Origin: Gammaproteobacteria bacterium
GTDB taxonomy: Bacteria; Pseudomonadota; Gammaproteobacteria; Burkholderiales; Thiobacillaceae
Assembly: GCA_018820745.1 (NCBI GenBank)
Contig: JAHJNP010000191.1
Coordinates: forward strand, 1 to 5,770
DNA length: 5,770 nucleotides
Direction: 5' to 3'
Below the pieces are notes generated by a model that worked only from the letters and a program-made list of their open reading frames with translations, made no database searches and was not told where the DNA came from. Position numbers and translations under genes: made by a program. Shown here piece after piece: positions 1 through 5,564 of the stretch. Within the stretch, counting starts at the first letter, position 1; each line of letters starts with the position of its first letter.

Positions 1-693
1 CAACACGGCCGGCATCATCACGAACAGGACAATTTCGGCAGGCCGCAAGGGCTCGGCGTATTCCATCATGAGAAGCGTCAGCGCCAGCATGCCGAGCACC
101 AGCACCAGCCCTTCCAGCCGCGCGCCCCGGTTGGTCGGCAGCAAATCCCAGCGCGGCGCCGTCAACAGCAGCGGCGCAACCAGGTATACCCCCAGCAAGT
201 TTCCAAGCCACCCCACCCACAATCCGCGCAGCAGCAGGTTGGCCGGCAGGTCGCCAAAGAAATACAGGCTGGACACGCCCGCCAGCGCGCTCACCGCGCT
301 GCCCAGCGGAGCAGCCACCAGCGCGAATTTGGCGACGCTGGACACATAATCGAGGGTGGGACTAAAGGGCTGAAGATAGCGTGGCAGGTAGCCCATGATC
401 CATGCCCCGGCGGCGGCGCCGAGCGCAAAGCGGAGCGCGTCCTCCAGCGGCAGGATCGGGCTGTTGACCGCCAGCGATCCCAGCAACACGCCCGCCACCC
501 CTGCTGCGCCGAAACGCAGGCTCGCCATGGCGCCAATGCCGGCCGCCAGCCAGACGGCGGCGACCGCTCCGGCAATATAGGTTGAAAGTTTGAGACTGAG
601 CCAGCCAGCCAGCGCGTATGCCAGCGCCGTCAGCCCGGCGATCAGTGCAAAGCGCCCGAATTCAGCAGGGCCTGGCAGCGACAAACGGGCCAA
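1..693 (-). CDS. MASE1-domain membrane sensor protein, N-terminal part (C-terminus beyond left edge)
   Basis: The 231 visible codons are almost wholly hydrophobic and form about eight membrane segments (roughly residues 15-34, 39-58, 63-80, 87-102, 120-146, 152-178, 193-211 and 219-231). This matches MASE1, an integral membrane sensory domain found at the N-terminus of histidine kinases and GGDEF/EAL proteins. Family-like motifs are VWLAAG (47-52), GVLLGSLAVN (69-77 region) and GWLGNLLGVYLVAPLLL (161-177). The usual acidic residue of the last motif is Asn165 here. The ligand of MASE1 is generally unknown. No ATG is available before the first membrane segments: an in-frame stop lies at 727-729 and the first ATG is at residue 55, so I chose TTG at 691-693. 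No clear Shine-Dalgarno precedes it, and it begins 14 bases after the stop of the small upstream gene, which suggests translational coupling. The output domain is off the window, so kinase versus cyclic-di-GMP enzyme cannot be decided. Confidence 0.8.
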   Translation of the reverse strand, partial: MARLSLPGPAEFGRFALIAGLTALAYALAGWLSLKLSTYIAGAVAAVWLAAGIGAMASLRFGAAGVAGVLLGSLAVNSPILPLEDALRFALGAAAGAWIMGYLPRYLQPFSPTLDYVSSVAKFALVAAPLGSAVSALAGVSSLYFFGDLPANLLLRGLWVGWLGNLLGVYLVAPLLLTAPRWDLLPTNRGARLEGLVLVLGMLALTLLMMEYAEPLRPAEIVLFVMMPAVL

Positions 694-707
694 GAGGTGA
701 AGCCGGC

Positions 708-971
708 TTATTGAGTGGGATCGACTTCAGCGCGCACGGACTCCAACGCATCCTTGAGGGTTTCCTCGGACAGCCCGTTGAGTTGTTCGGCCAGCATTTC
801 AGCCGCGTCGATGGTGTCGGCGTCATCGGGCAGGGTGTCGGTATCGAGATTGGCAACGAACACCGCCGCCGCGCCCGTCACCTGCAACAGCTGGCTGCGT
901 TCGTTCATCAACATTTCGATTTCACCGCGCAGCAGGCGGATTTCGTCTTCTTTCATCGCATGCAAGGGCAT
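708..971 (-). CDS. Small acidic protein with predicted N-terminal coiled coil, unknown function
   Basis: This encodes 87 residues. I do not recognise a named family. Residues 6-30 are rich in Glu/Arg/Leu with hydrophobics spaced in a heptad-like pattern (I11, L14, I18, L21, L28), so a coiled coil or long amphipathic helix is likely. A short apolar patch AAAVFVANL (34-42) follows, then an acidic linker and a second helical, acidic stretch (54-83). There is no signal peptide, membrane segment or cysteine, so it is probably cytoplasmic. The ATG at 969-971 is preferred because GAGG lies 8 bases upstream (980-983). A TTG at 996-998 would add nine residues and overlap the FIST stop, and a second ATG at 954-956 lacks a binding site. 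It sits 19 bases after the FIST gene and 14 before the MASE1 gene, so it is almost surely co-transcribed with both. A linker or adaptor role between the two sensors is only inference from position and the coiled coil. Confidence 0.8.
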   Translation of the reverse strand: MPLHAMKEDEIRLLRGEIEMLMNERSQLLQVTGAAAVFVANLDTDTLPDDADTIDAAEMLAEQLNGLSEETLKDALESVRAEVDPTQ

Positions 972-979
972 ATTTGTAT

Positions 980-983
980 CCTC
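980..983 (-). promoter_or_regulatory. Ribosome binding site deciding the start of the small coiled-coil gene
   Basis: GAGG on the minus strand lies 8 bases before the ATG at 969-971. It favours this ATG over the upstream TTG at 996-998 and the downstream ATG at 954-956. Confidence 0.55.
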
Positions 984-990
984 ATACTGG

Positions 991-2094
991 TCAGCCAAAC
1001 AGGGTCAACACCCCGGTGTAGCCATATAAACGGTTGTGGGAAATCTCGCCGTTGGCAAAAAAACCCACCAGCGGAAAATCGCCCAGGGCATCGCGAATCA
1101 GTTCCATTTCGCGATTCTGCACGCCGAACATGTGCTGGCCGCGTCCCAGGCAGGAATAATACACGCCGCCCCGGATCGGCGCGTTCAATTGCGCCCCGAT
1201 GGCGGCGAGCATCCGCTGCAGGTCAGCTTCGGCCGATTGCTGGTCGCGGCGGCAAAATAGCAGCTCGCCACCCGGCTCGACGGTTTCGCCGACCGCCACC
1301 AGGTTGTTTTGCGGGTCGACGCCCAGAATGTTGCGAACCAGATAATCGCCGGTGTCCGAGCCGCGCACCGGCAAACCGACAAAAATATAGCCCGCCGCGC
1401 GCCGCAGGTCGCGTGCCAGCACTTCGCCGATTTCATCCTTCATCACGTCCAGCGCGGGACGATGATCCAGGCTACCAACGACATTCTTGTTGGCTGCGGT
1501 GATGCGGTGGCGCGGCCCCAGCGGCGAAACGCCTTGCGTCAGCCCCGTCGCCAGCCTCACCCGCTCGCTGAACAGCACGCCAGACAGCCCGCCGCTCACC
1601 ACGCCATCGCTGATCTGGGCGGTCTCGCCACGCGAGCTCGACAGGCCGCCGACGACAAAACCGCTCGACACGTGCGCACTCAGGCCTTCGATCAGTTCCT
1701 GGATGCGGGTGTTGGCCGGGTCGCCATGGACCATGGCGAGGTAGGCATTCGACAAAGCCGCCGCGTCGAGATCCTGCGGGGTTCGCAGCAGGGGCAGCAT
1801 GCTGAAATCGGCCGGATCGAACTCGCCCAGCATCACCGCCATCGCCGGCGTCTCCAGGAATTCCACGCCGGTGGCACAGACTCCCACGCCCACACTGCCG
1901 GTCCAGTGCGGCACGCCGGTCGCGCTTCTGAAAAAAGCCAGAATCGCGTCGAGCTCCTCCGCAAAGGCATCCGACACATACAGAAACCCCAGCGTCGCCG
2001 CGGAAGGAATCGCCCCCAATTGGGTCATGCAGGCCTGCCCGGCGCGGGTCCAATCAGTGTCTGCAGCGTGGGCAGATTTAAAGGGGGTATTCAT
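991..2094 (-). CDS. FIST domain signal-transduction protein (FIST_N + FIST_C)
   Basis: This is a 367-residue soluble protein with the two-part FIST architecture. The N-terminal FIST domain covers about residues 20-205, with the glycine-rich segment SSGFVVGGLSSSRG at 143-156. The FIST_C domain covers about 206-355 and ends in the highly typical segments GGVYYSCLGRG (309-319) and PLVGFFANGEISH (341-353). FIST domains are proposed small-ligand sensors, possibly binding amino acids, and are often encoded beside histidine kinases, chemotaxis or cyclic-di-GMP proteins. There is no signal peptide and no attached output domain, so this is a stand-alone cytoplasmic sensor. Cysteines lie at 22, 73, 281 and 315, the last inside the conserved FIST_C motif. 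The ATG at 2092-2094 has only a weak purine/G-rich stretch upstream, but the residues right after it already look like the family N-terminus. It is first of a tight three-gene group with a small coiled-coil protein and a MASE1 membrane sensor, which supports a sensory role acting with that output protein. Confidence 0.92.
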   Translation of the reverse strand: MNTPFKSAHAADTDWTRAGQACMTQLGAIPSAATLGFLYVSDAFAEELDAILAFFRSATGVPHWTGSVGVGVCATGVEFLETPAMAVMLGEFDPADFSMLPLLRTPQDLDAAALSNAYLAMVHGDPANTRIQELIEGLSAHVSSGFVVGGLSSSRGETAQISDGVVSGGLSGVLFSERVRLATGLTQGVSPLGPRHRITAANKNVVGSLDHRPALDVMKDEIGEVLARDLRRAAGYIFVGLPVRGSDTGDYLVRNILGVDPQNNLVAVGETVEPGGELLFCRRDQQSAEADLQRMLAAIGAQLNAPIRGGVYYSCLGRGQHMFGVQNREMELIRDALGDFPLVGFFANGEISHNRLYGYTGVLTLFG

Positions 2095-2225
2095 TCACAT
2101 CACATCAAACAAGAATCACACGGGGCCGGCATTCCGACCATCGAGACGGCAACCCTGCCCGCTTGACCGCGCGCAGGCACACCATTCCAGCATCAAGTGC
2201 CATCTCAATCGGCGCCTGCCATGCA

Positions 2226-2615
2226 TCAATAGCCCGTTTGGCCGCTGTGCGGCAACTCGCCCTCGCCAAAGAAGCTCCACAGCAGATGGGCAACCACCTC
2301 GGGCGCAATCACGGTGTGCTGGTTATGCGTTTCCTGGAGGGCGATGCGCAGTTTCTTGCGCAACTCCGGGTCACCGGTCAGATCGAAAATAATGTCGACT
2401 TTCGCACCCATCGTCACCACTTCCATGGCGTCCTGAAACACCGGCACCTTGCTGTGAATGAAGCCCAACGCAACCGGCGACTCCAGGTCGCGGGAGGCCA
2501 CGGCGACAATTTCGACATTGACATGGTCTTCCTGAATTTTCTCCAGGAAATGCTCCGCAAACTTTTCCCCGACTTCACCCAGTCCCAGCAGGGCAACTTT
2601 AACAACATGGCTCAT
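2226..2615 (-). CDS. Stand-alone NAD(P)-binding Rossmann protein, homoserine-dehydrogenase-like N-terminal domain
   Basis: The product has 129 residues. It opens with a beta strand and the dinucleotide-binding motif GLGEVG (11-16), followed by a second strand VEIVAVASRD (34-43) and then KVDIIFDLTGDPELRKKL (72-89) and HTVIAPEVVAHLLW (100-113), the order of strands seen in the NAD-binding domain of homoserine dehydrogenase and related enzymes. Those enzymes exceed 300 residues; the catalytic and dimerisation part is absent here. The reading frame is intact with a normal stop, so this is a single-domain protein and not visible wreckage. Similar degenerate Rossmann domains occur in some bacterial signalling proteins, so a nucleotide-sensing role is as likely as catalysis. 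The start at 2613-2615 is fixed by AGGAGGA 8 bases upstream; a 37-residue N-terminal extension is rejected. The FIST gene follows 131 bases downstream on the same strand, so a shared transcript is possible but not shown. The fold call is firm; the function is unknown. Confidence 0.85.
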   Translation of the reverse strand: MSHVVKVALLGLGEVGEKFAEHFLEKIQEDHVNVEIVAVASRDLESPVALGFIHSKVPVFQDAMEVVTMGAKVDIIFDLTGDPELRKKLRIALQETHNQHTVIAPEVVAHLLWSFFGEGELPHSGQTGY

Positions 2616-2623
2616 GGAACGAC

Positions 2624-2630
2624 TCCTCCT
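2624..2630 (-). promoter_or_regulatory. Strong Shine-Dalgarno of the Rossmann-protein gene
   Basis: AGGAGGA on the minus strand is 8 bases before the ATG at 2613-2615. It is the best ribosome binding site in the window and rules out the longer reading that begins near 2726. Confidence 0.85.
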
Positions 2631-2643
2631 ATCAGTTATGGTT

Positions 2644-2669
2644 AGCAACATCAGAACGGTTGCTTTTTT
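2644..2669 (+). terminator. Possible small intrinsic-terminator-like hairpin with T-run in a divergent leader
   Basis: AGCAAC (2644-2649) and GTTGCT (2659-2664) are inverted repeats with a 9-base loop; together with the last stem T there are six T (2664-2669). Read on the plus strand this looks like a weak factor-independent terminator, yet no plus-strand gene ends here. Read on the minus strand it is a hairpin in the 5' leader of the Rossmann gene, 13 bases before its AGGAGGA. The stem is only six pairs, so chance is a real alternative. Confidence 0.3.
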
Positions 2670-2763
2670 CGCCCGCACCCCAGCCATCGGATTGCCGGCT
2701 GGCGATTGCAAACGCACCGGAAGCATACGGTCCCGGCCCCCGCCTGTCGATACCGGCCAACTT

Positions 2764-2796
2764 CGAGGGCAGACGCGCCGAATCCGTCTGCCCTCG
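2764..2796. repeat. Perfect 12-bp inverted repeat in the divergent intergenic region
   Basis: CGAGGGCAGACG (2764-2775) is followed, after the 9-base spacer at 2776-2784, by its exact reverse complement CGTCTGCCCTCG (2785-2796). Neither side is followed by a T-run, and both flanking genes point away from it, so it is not a simple terminator. It could be an operator for a dimeric regulator, a leader-RNA hairpin if transcription of the Rossmann gene starts to its right, or one copy of a dispersed repeat. Its centre is about 75 bases before the pip start. Confidence 0.85.
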
Positions 2797-2822
2797 CCTG
2801 TTCATGCCCGAAGCACAGGCGA

Positions 2823-2828
2823 TATGAT
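2823..2828 (+). promoter_or_regulatory. Candidate -10 box for the pip-cnoX transcript
   Basis: TATGAT differs from the sigma-70 consensus TATAAT at one base and lies 26 bases before the pip start, just to the right of the 12-bp palindrome. The best -35 candidate, TTCATG at 2801-2806 with a 16-base spacer, matches the consensus at only three positions, so this promoter may need an activator or may be chance. Confidence 0.35.
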
Positions 2829-2854
2829 TAGGGCTTCGACTCCAGGCACCGCCC

Positions 2855-3820
2855 ATGTCAGACATTGCTCCGCTATACCCGCCCATCACGCCTTACGCCA
2901 GCGGCATGCTGGAAACGACGGGCGTCCACCGCCTCTACTGGGAGACCTCCGGCAACCCCCGGGGCATCCCGGTGCTGTTCGTGCACGGCGGGCCCGGCAG
3001 CGGCACCTCGCCGATCCAGCGGCGGTTTTTCGAGCCGGCGCGCTACCGCATCGTGCTGTTCGATCAGCGCGGCAGCGGCCGCTCGACCCCGCACGGCGAA
3101 CTCGCCGACAACACCACGCCGCACCTGATCGCGGACATGGAAGCGCTGCGGCGCGAACTCGGCATTGAAACCTGGCTGGTGTTCGGCGGCTCATGGGGCT
3201 CGACCCTGGCGCTGGCCTACGCCGAGGCGCACCCCGAATGCTGCAGCGGACTGGTGCTGCGCGGCATCTTTCTGTGCCGCAAAAGCGAGATCGACTGGTT
3301 CCTTGACGGCATCCGCGCCTTGTTCCCCGAGGCGCAGCGGCAATTGGCCGAATTCATCCCGGAGGCCGAGCGCCATGACCTGCTCACTGCCTATCATCGC
3401 CGTCTGGTCGATCCCGACCCGGCGGTGCACCAGCCCGCCGCCTTTCAGTGGGCCACCTTCGAGGCGTCCTGTTCGACCCTGCTGCCCAACCCCGATCTCG
3501 TCTCCGCGTTCTGCAGCGAAAAAACCGCGCTGTCGCTGTCGCGCATCGAGGCGCATTATTTCGTTAACCACATCTTCCTGCCCGACAACAGCCTGCTTGC
3601 CAACATCGACCGCATCCGCGCCATCCCGGCGGTGATCGTGCAGGGGCGCTACGACGTCGTCTGCCCCATCGTGTCGGCCGACGAACTGGCGCGTGCCTGG
3701 CCCGAGGCGCGCTATGTGATCGTGGCGGATGCCGGCCATTCGGCGTTCGAGCCGGGCATCGCGCGCGAACTGGTCGCCGCCTGCGACCGCTTTGCCGAGA
3801 CCGGAGCATTCGAGCCATGA
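2855..3820 (+). CDS. pip: Proline iminopeptidase (S33 family alpha/beta hydrolase)
   Basis: This 321-residue cytoplasmic serine peptidase releases N-terminal proline from peptides. The visible signatures are the oxyanion-hole motif HGGPG (44-48), followed by FDQRGSGRS (69-77), the nucleophile elbow GGSWGS with Ser113 (111-116), Asp267 in GRYDVVCP (264-271) and His295 in DAGHSAFEP (292-300). Together these form the expected Ser-Asp-His triad at nearly the same positions as the Xanthomonas-type enzymes, and the length is normal for the family (about 310-320). A cap domain of helices lies around 140-240. There is no signal peptide. The ATG at 2855 has only a weak AGG upstream, but the following residues (YPPITPYASGML) are the usual family N-terminus. 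The stop overlaps the start of the cnoX-like gene (ATGA), so the two are co-translated. All key residues are present and the enzyme should be active. Confidence 0.96.
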   Translation: MSDIAPLYPPITPYASGMLETTGVHRLYWETSGNPRGIPVLFVHGGPGSGTSPIQRRFFEPARYRIVLFDQRGSGRSTPHGELADNTTPHLIADMEALRRELGIETWLVFGGSWGSTLALAYAEAHPECCSGLVLRGIFLCRKSEIDWFLDGIRALFPEAQRQLAEFIPEAERHDLLTAYHRRLVDPDPAVHQPAAFQWATFEASCSTLLPNPDLVSAFCSEKTALSLSRIEAHYFVNHIFLPDNSLLANIDRIRAIPAVIVQGRYDVVCPIVSADELARAWPEARYVIVADAGHSAFEPGIARELVAACDRFAETGAFEP

Positions 3821-4680
3821 GCCTGTCGCCCTATGTATTCGATGCCAGTGCGGAGAACTTCAACCGGCTGGTGCTGGAAAACTCGCACAAGGGACCGGTG
3901 CTGGTGCACTTCTGGACCCCCAAGGCCGGCCCCTGCTTCATCCTGATGCCGCGCCTGGTCAAGCTCGCCGCCGAATACGGCGGCAAGTTCCTGCTGGTGA
4001 TGCTGAACACCGACGACCTGCCCGAGCTTGCCCGCCGCTTCGGCGTGAATTCGGTGCCCACGGTGAAATTCTTCTGGCGCGGCGAAGTCGCCCACACCAT
4101 CCACGGCGCCGACCCCGACAGCAGCTTCCGCGAAGTGCTCGACCGCTTCATCGCCGGCGATGCCAACCGCGCCCACGCGCTGGGGGTGGCCGCCTGGCAG
4201 TCGGGCAATGTGCAGCAGGCGCGCATGCTGCTGGCCAACGCGGCGATGGCCGAGCCGGAGAACCTCGCGATCCCGCGCGACCTCGCCAAGCTGCTGTGGG
4301 CCGAGGGCGAAGGCGCGCAGGCGCTAAAGCTGCTCGACAGCCTGCCGCCGGACGCGCGCGCGGAACCCGAAATCGCCCGCCTGCACGCGCATCTGAGCCT
4401 GGCGGAAACCGCGCGTCAGGCGCCGCCGCTGGCCGAACTCGACGCCGGCCTCGCACGCGATGCCGGCGACCTCGCCGCACACTACCAGCGCGCGGCGGTG
4501 CTGGTGGCGGCAGACGATTTCGCCGGTGCGATGGAGGAACTGCTGTTCATCGCGCGTACCGACCGCGGCTTTCGCCACGACATCGGCCGTACCAGCCTGC
4601 TGGCGCTGTTCGACCTGCTCGGCAGCGCGCATCCGCTGACGCGGCAATACCGCCAGGCCCTGTCCGAATCGCTGCATTGA
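3817..4680 (+). CDS. cnoX: CnoX/YbbN-like thioredoxin-TPR co-chaperone (chaperedoxin), single-cysteine form
   Basis: The 287-residue protein has an N-terminal thioredoxin fold (about 1-113) and a C-terminal TPR-like helical domain (about 116-287). This is the arrangement of CnoX/YbbN, a holdase that protects proteins from oxidative aggregation and hands them to DnaK/J and GroEL. The C-terminal segment (RTSLLALFDLLG..HPLTRQYRQAL) resembles the E. coli YbbN end closely. In the active-site loop FWTPKAGPC (32-40) the first cysteine of the usual CGPC is Ala37, so only Cys40 remains; it is the sole cysteine in the protein. The cis-proline loop SVPT (79-82) is kept. Disulfide reductase activity is therefore unlikely, as with E. 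coli CnoX, which has an SxxC loop. The position matching E. coli Cys63 appears to be Thr65. GGAG at 3803-3806 precedes the ATG, which overlaps the pip stop by ATGA, so translation is coupled. No signal peptide is present. Confidence 0.9.
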   Translation: MSLSPYVFDASAENFNRLVLENSHKGPVLVHFWTPKAGPCFILMPRLVKLAAEYGGKFLLVMLNTDDLPELARRFGVNSVPTVKFFWRGEVAHTIHGADPDSSFREVLDRFIAGDANRAHALGVAAWQSGNVQQARMLLANAAMAEPENLAIPRDLAKLLWAEGEGAQALKLLDSLPPDARAEPEIARLHAHLSLAETARQAPPLAELDAGLARDAGDLAAHYQRAAVLVAADDFAGAMEELLFIARTDRGFRHDIGRTSLLALFDLLGSAHPLTRQYRQALSESLH

Positions 4681-4765
4681 ACCTGAAAACCGCAGTTGAC
4701 CGCTTATTTGCGACAGGTTGCCCTATGGATACTGAACTTTCCTGCTCGCCCAGACGCACCATCGA
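4681..4765 (+). other. Gap between cnoX and the DUF3025 gene
   Basis: This 85-base gap shows no convincing terminator, so read-through from cnoX is likely. Visible structure is a spaced pair AACCTG (4680-4685) / CAGGTT (4714-4719), and two direct copies of ACCGC starting 10 bases apart (4689-4693, 4699-4703). TTGACC at 4696-4701 resembles a -35 box but has no partner at a normal distance. An ATG at 4725 opens a 22-codon frame that runs into the DUF3025 start region. Confidence 0.4.
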
Positions 4766-5530
4766 GTGCGCCCAACTACGGTTTCTAGGTTGAACTTCGA
4801 CCACCCCGCCTTCGCGCCCTATCGGGGGTTGATCGACGCGCTGGAACTTGCGCGCGGACTGCCCTCGCTGGACGCCCTCAACGCGCAGGCCGCCACCCGC
4901 GGCACGACCCAGGCGCGCGGCCTGCCGCTACGTTTCTTTGTCCCTGACGGCCGCCTGTCGGCGCGCGATTACGAAACCCATATCCTGCACACCGGCCAGG
5001 TGCCGACCCGCGCCGACACCTGGCATGACGTGCTGAACGCACTGGTATGGCTGCGCTTTCCGCGCTTCAAGACGGCGCTGAACGCGGCCCACGGCGAGGC
5101 CCTCGCTGCCGAGACCGACAGCCGGCGCGGGCGTCGCCGCGACGCGCTGACGGTGCTGGACGAATCGGGCGTGTGGGCGATCAGCCGCGACCCGGCCTTG
5201 CCCGAACTGCTGGCCGGACGTGAATGGCACGCACTTTTTTGGGAAGCCCGCCCGCGCGTCGAGGCCGACATGCGCTTTGTGGTGGTGGGGCATGCGCTGC
5301 TGGAAAAGGCGCTTGCGCCCTACCCCTCGATGACCGGCAAATGCCTCATTTTGATGTCAGACACGCTCGATCCCGATGCCGTGGATGCACAGGCGGCCAC
5401 GGCCCTCGCGGCCATCGACACCCCGCGCCAGCTCGCCCCGCTGCCGGTGCAGGGAATTCCCGGCTGGGATGCCGCCAACGCCGGCGACGCGTATTACGCC
5501 AACCTGGAGATTTTCCGGCCAGCGCGCTGA
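4766..5530 (+). CDS. DUF3025 family protein of unknown function
   Basis: The product is up to 254 residues. It matches the proteobacterial DUF3025 family by the segments WHDVLNALVWLRFPRFKTALN (86-106), RRRDALTVLDESG (123-135), FVVVGHALLEK (171-181) and LAPLPVQGIPGWDAAN (223-238). No enzymatic activity is established for this family and I see no recognisable catalytic motif. There is no signal peptide or membrane segment. The start is uncertain: GTG at 4766 has no clear ribosome binding site, and TTG at 4790 would give a protein eight residues shorter that begins NFDHPAF, where family-like sequence seems to start. It follows cnoX by 85 bases on the same strand and probably shares the pip-cnoX transcript. 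The downstream neighbour is convergent. Confidence 0.85.
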   Translation: MRPTTVSRLNFDHPAFAPYRGLIDALELARGLPSLDALNAQAATRGTTQARGLPLRFFVPDGRLSARDYETHILHTGQVPTRADTWHDVLNALVWLRFPRFKTALNAAHGEALAAETDSRRGRRRDALTVLDESGVWAISRDPALPELLAGREWHALFWEARPRVEADMRFVVVGHALLEKALAPYPSMTGKCLILMSDTLDPDAVDAQAATALAAIDTPRQLAPLPVQGIPGWDAANAGDAYYANLEIFRPAR

Positions 5531-5533
5531 AAT

Positions 5534-5564
5534 AAAAAGCGGCCTGCCGGTTTCAGCCCGCCGC
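5534..5564 (-). terminator. Intrinsic terminator for the SpoIIAA-like gene
   Basis: On the minus strand GCGGC (5564-5560), a three-base bulge and CTG pair with CAG and GCCGC (5543-5539), immediately followed by TTTTT then ATTT. The stop codon of the SpoIIAA-like gene (5553-5555) lies inside the hairpin. An alternative, overlapping 8-bp stem CTGCCGGT/ACCGGCAG (5544-5551 and 5566-5573) sits in the same place. On the plus strand no T-run follows, so it would serve DUF3025 only as a simple 3' hairpin. Confidence 0.6.

Noticed and set aside
972..998. TTG start for the small coiled-coil protein, overlapping the FIST stop
   Set aside because: GAGG 8 bases before the ATG at 969-971 gives a better start; the TTG has no binding site of its own.
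618..1502. 294-codon plus-strand open frame
   Set aside because: It lies antisense to the end of the FIST gene, the small gene and the MASE1 start, has low-complexity Arg/Pro-rich sequence and resembles no family; a GC-rich shadow frame.
1309..2166. 285-codon plus-strand open frame
   Set aside because: It is antisense to the well-supported FIST gene and rich in His/Gln/Arg as expected from the complement of GC-rich coding sequence.
2173..2219. Inverted repeat GCAGGCAC / GCGCCTGC after the Rossmann gene, considered as a terminator
   Set aside because: The pairing needs a G-U wobble, the loop is about 31 bases and no T-run follows on the minus strand.
2226..2615. Truncated pseudogene of homoserine dehydrogenase
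   Set aside because: A strong ribosome binding site, normal codon bias and clean stop, with no enzyme remains in the 131 bases downstream, argue for an intact single-domain gene.
2616..2726. 37-residue N-terminal extension of the Rossmann protein
   Set aside because: The perfect AGGAGGA lies inside this extension, 8 bases before the internal ATG, and the Rossmann fold begins right after that ATG.
4696..4730. Promoter for DUF3025 from TTGACC and TATGGA
   Set aside because: The spacing is about 22 bases, too long for a sigma-70 promoter, and the -10 is poor.
3729..4793. 354-codon plus-strand open frame
   Set aside because: It overlaps the pip end and all of cnoX in another frame and is an Arg/Ala/Pro-rich shadow. 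Only its last 22 codons fall outside known genes and are discussed separately.
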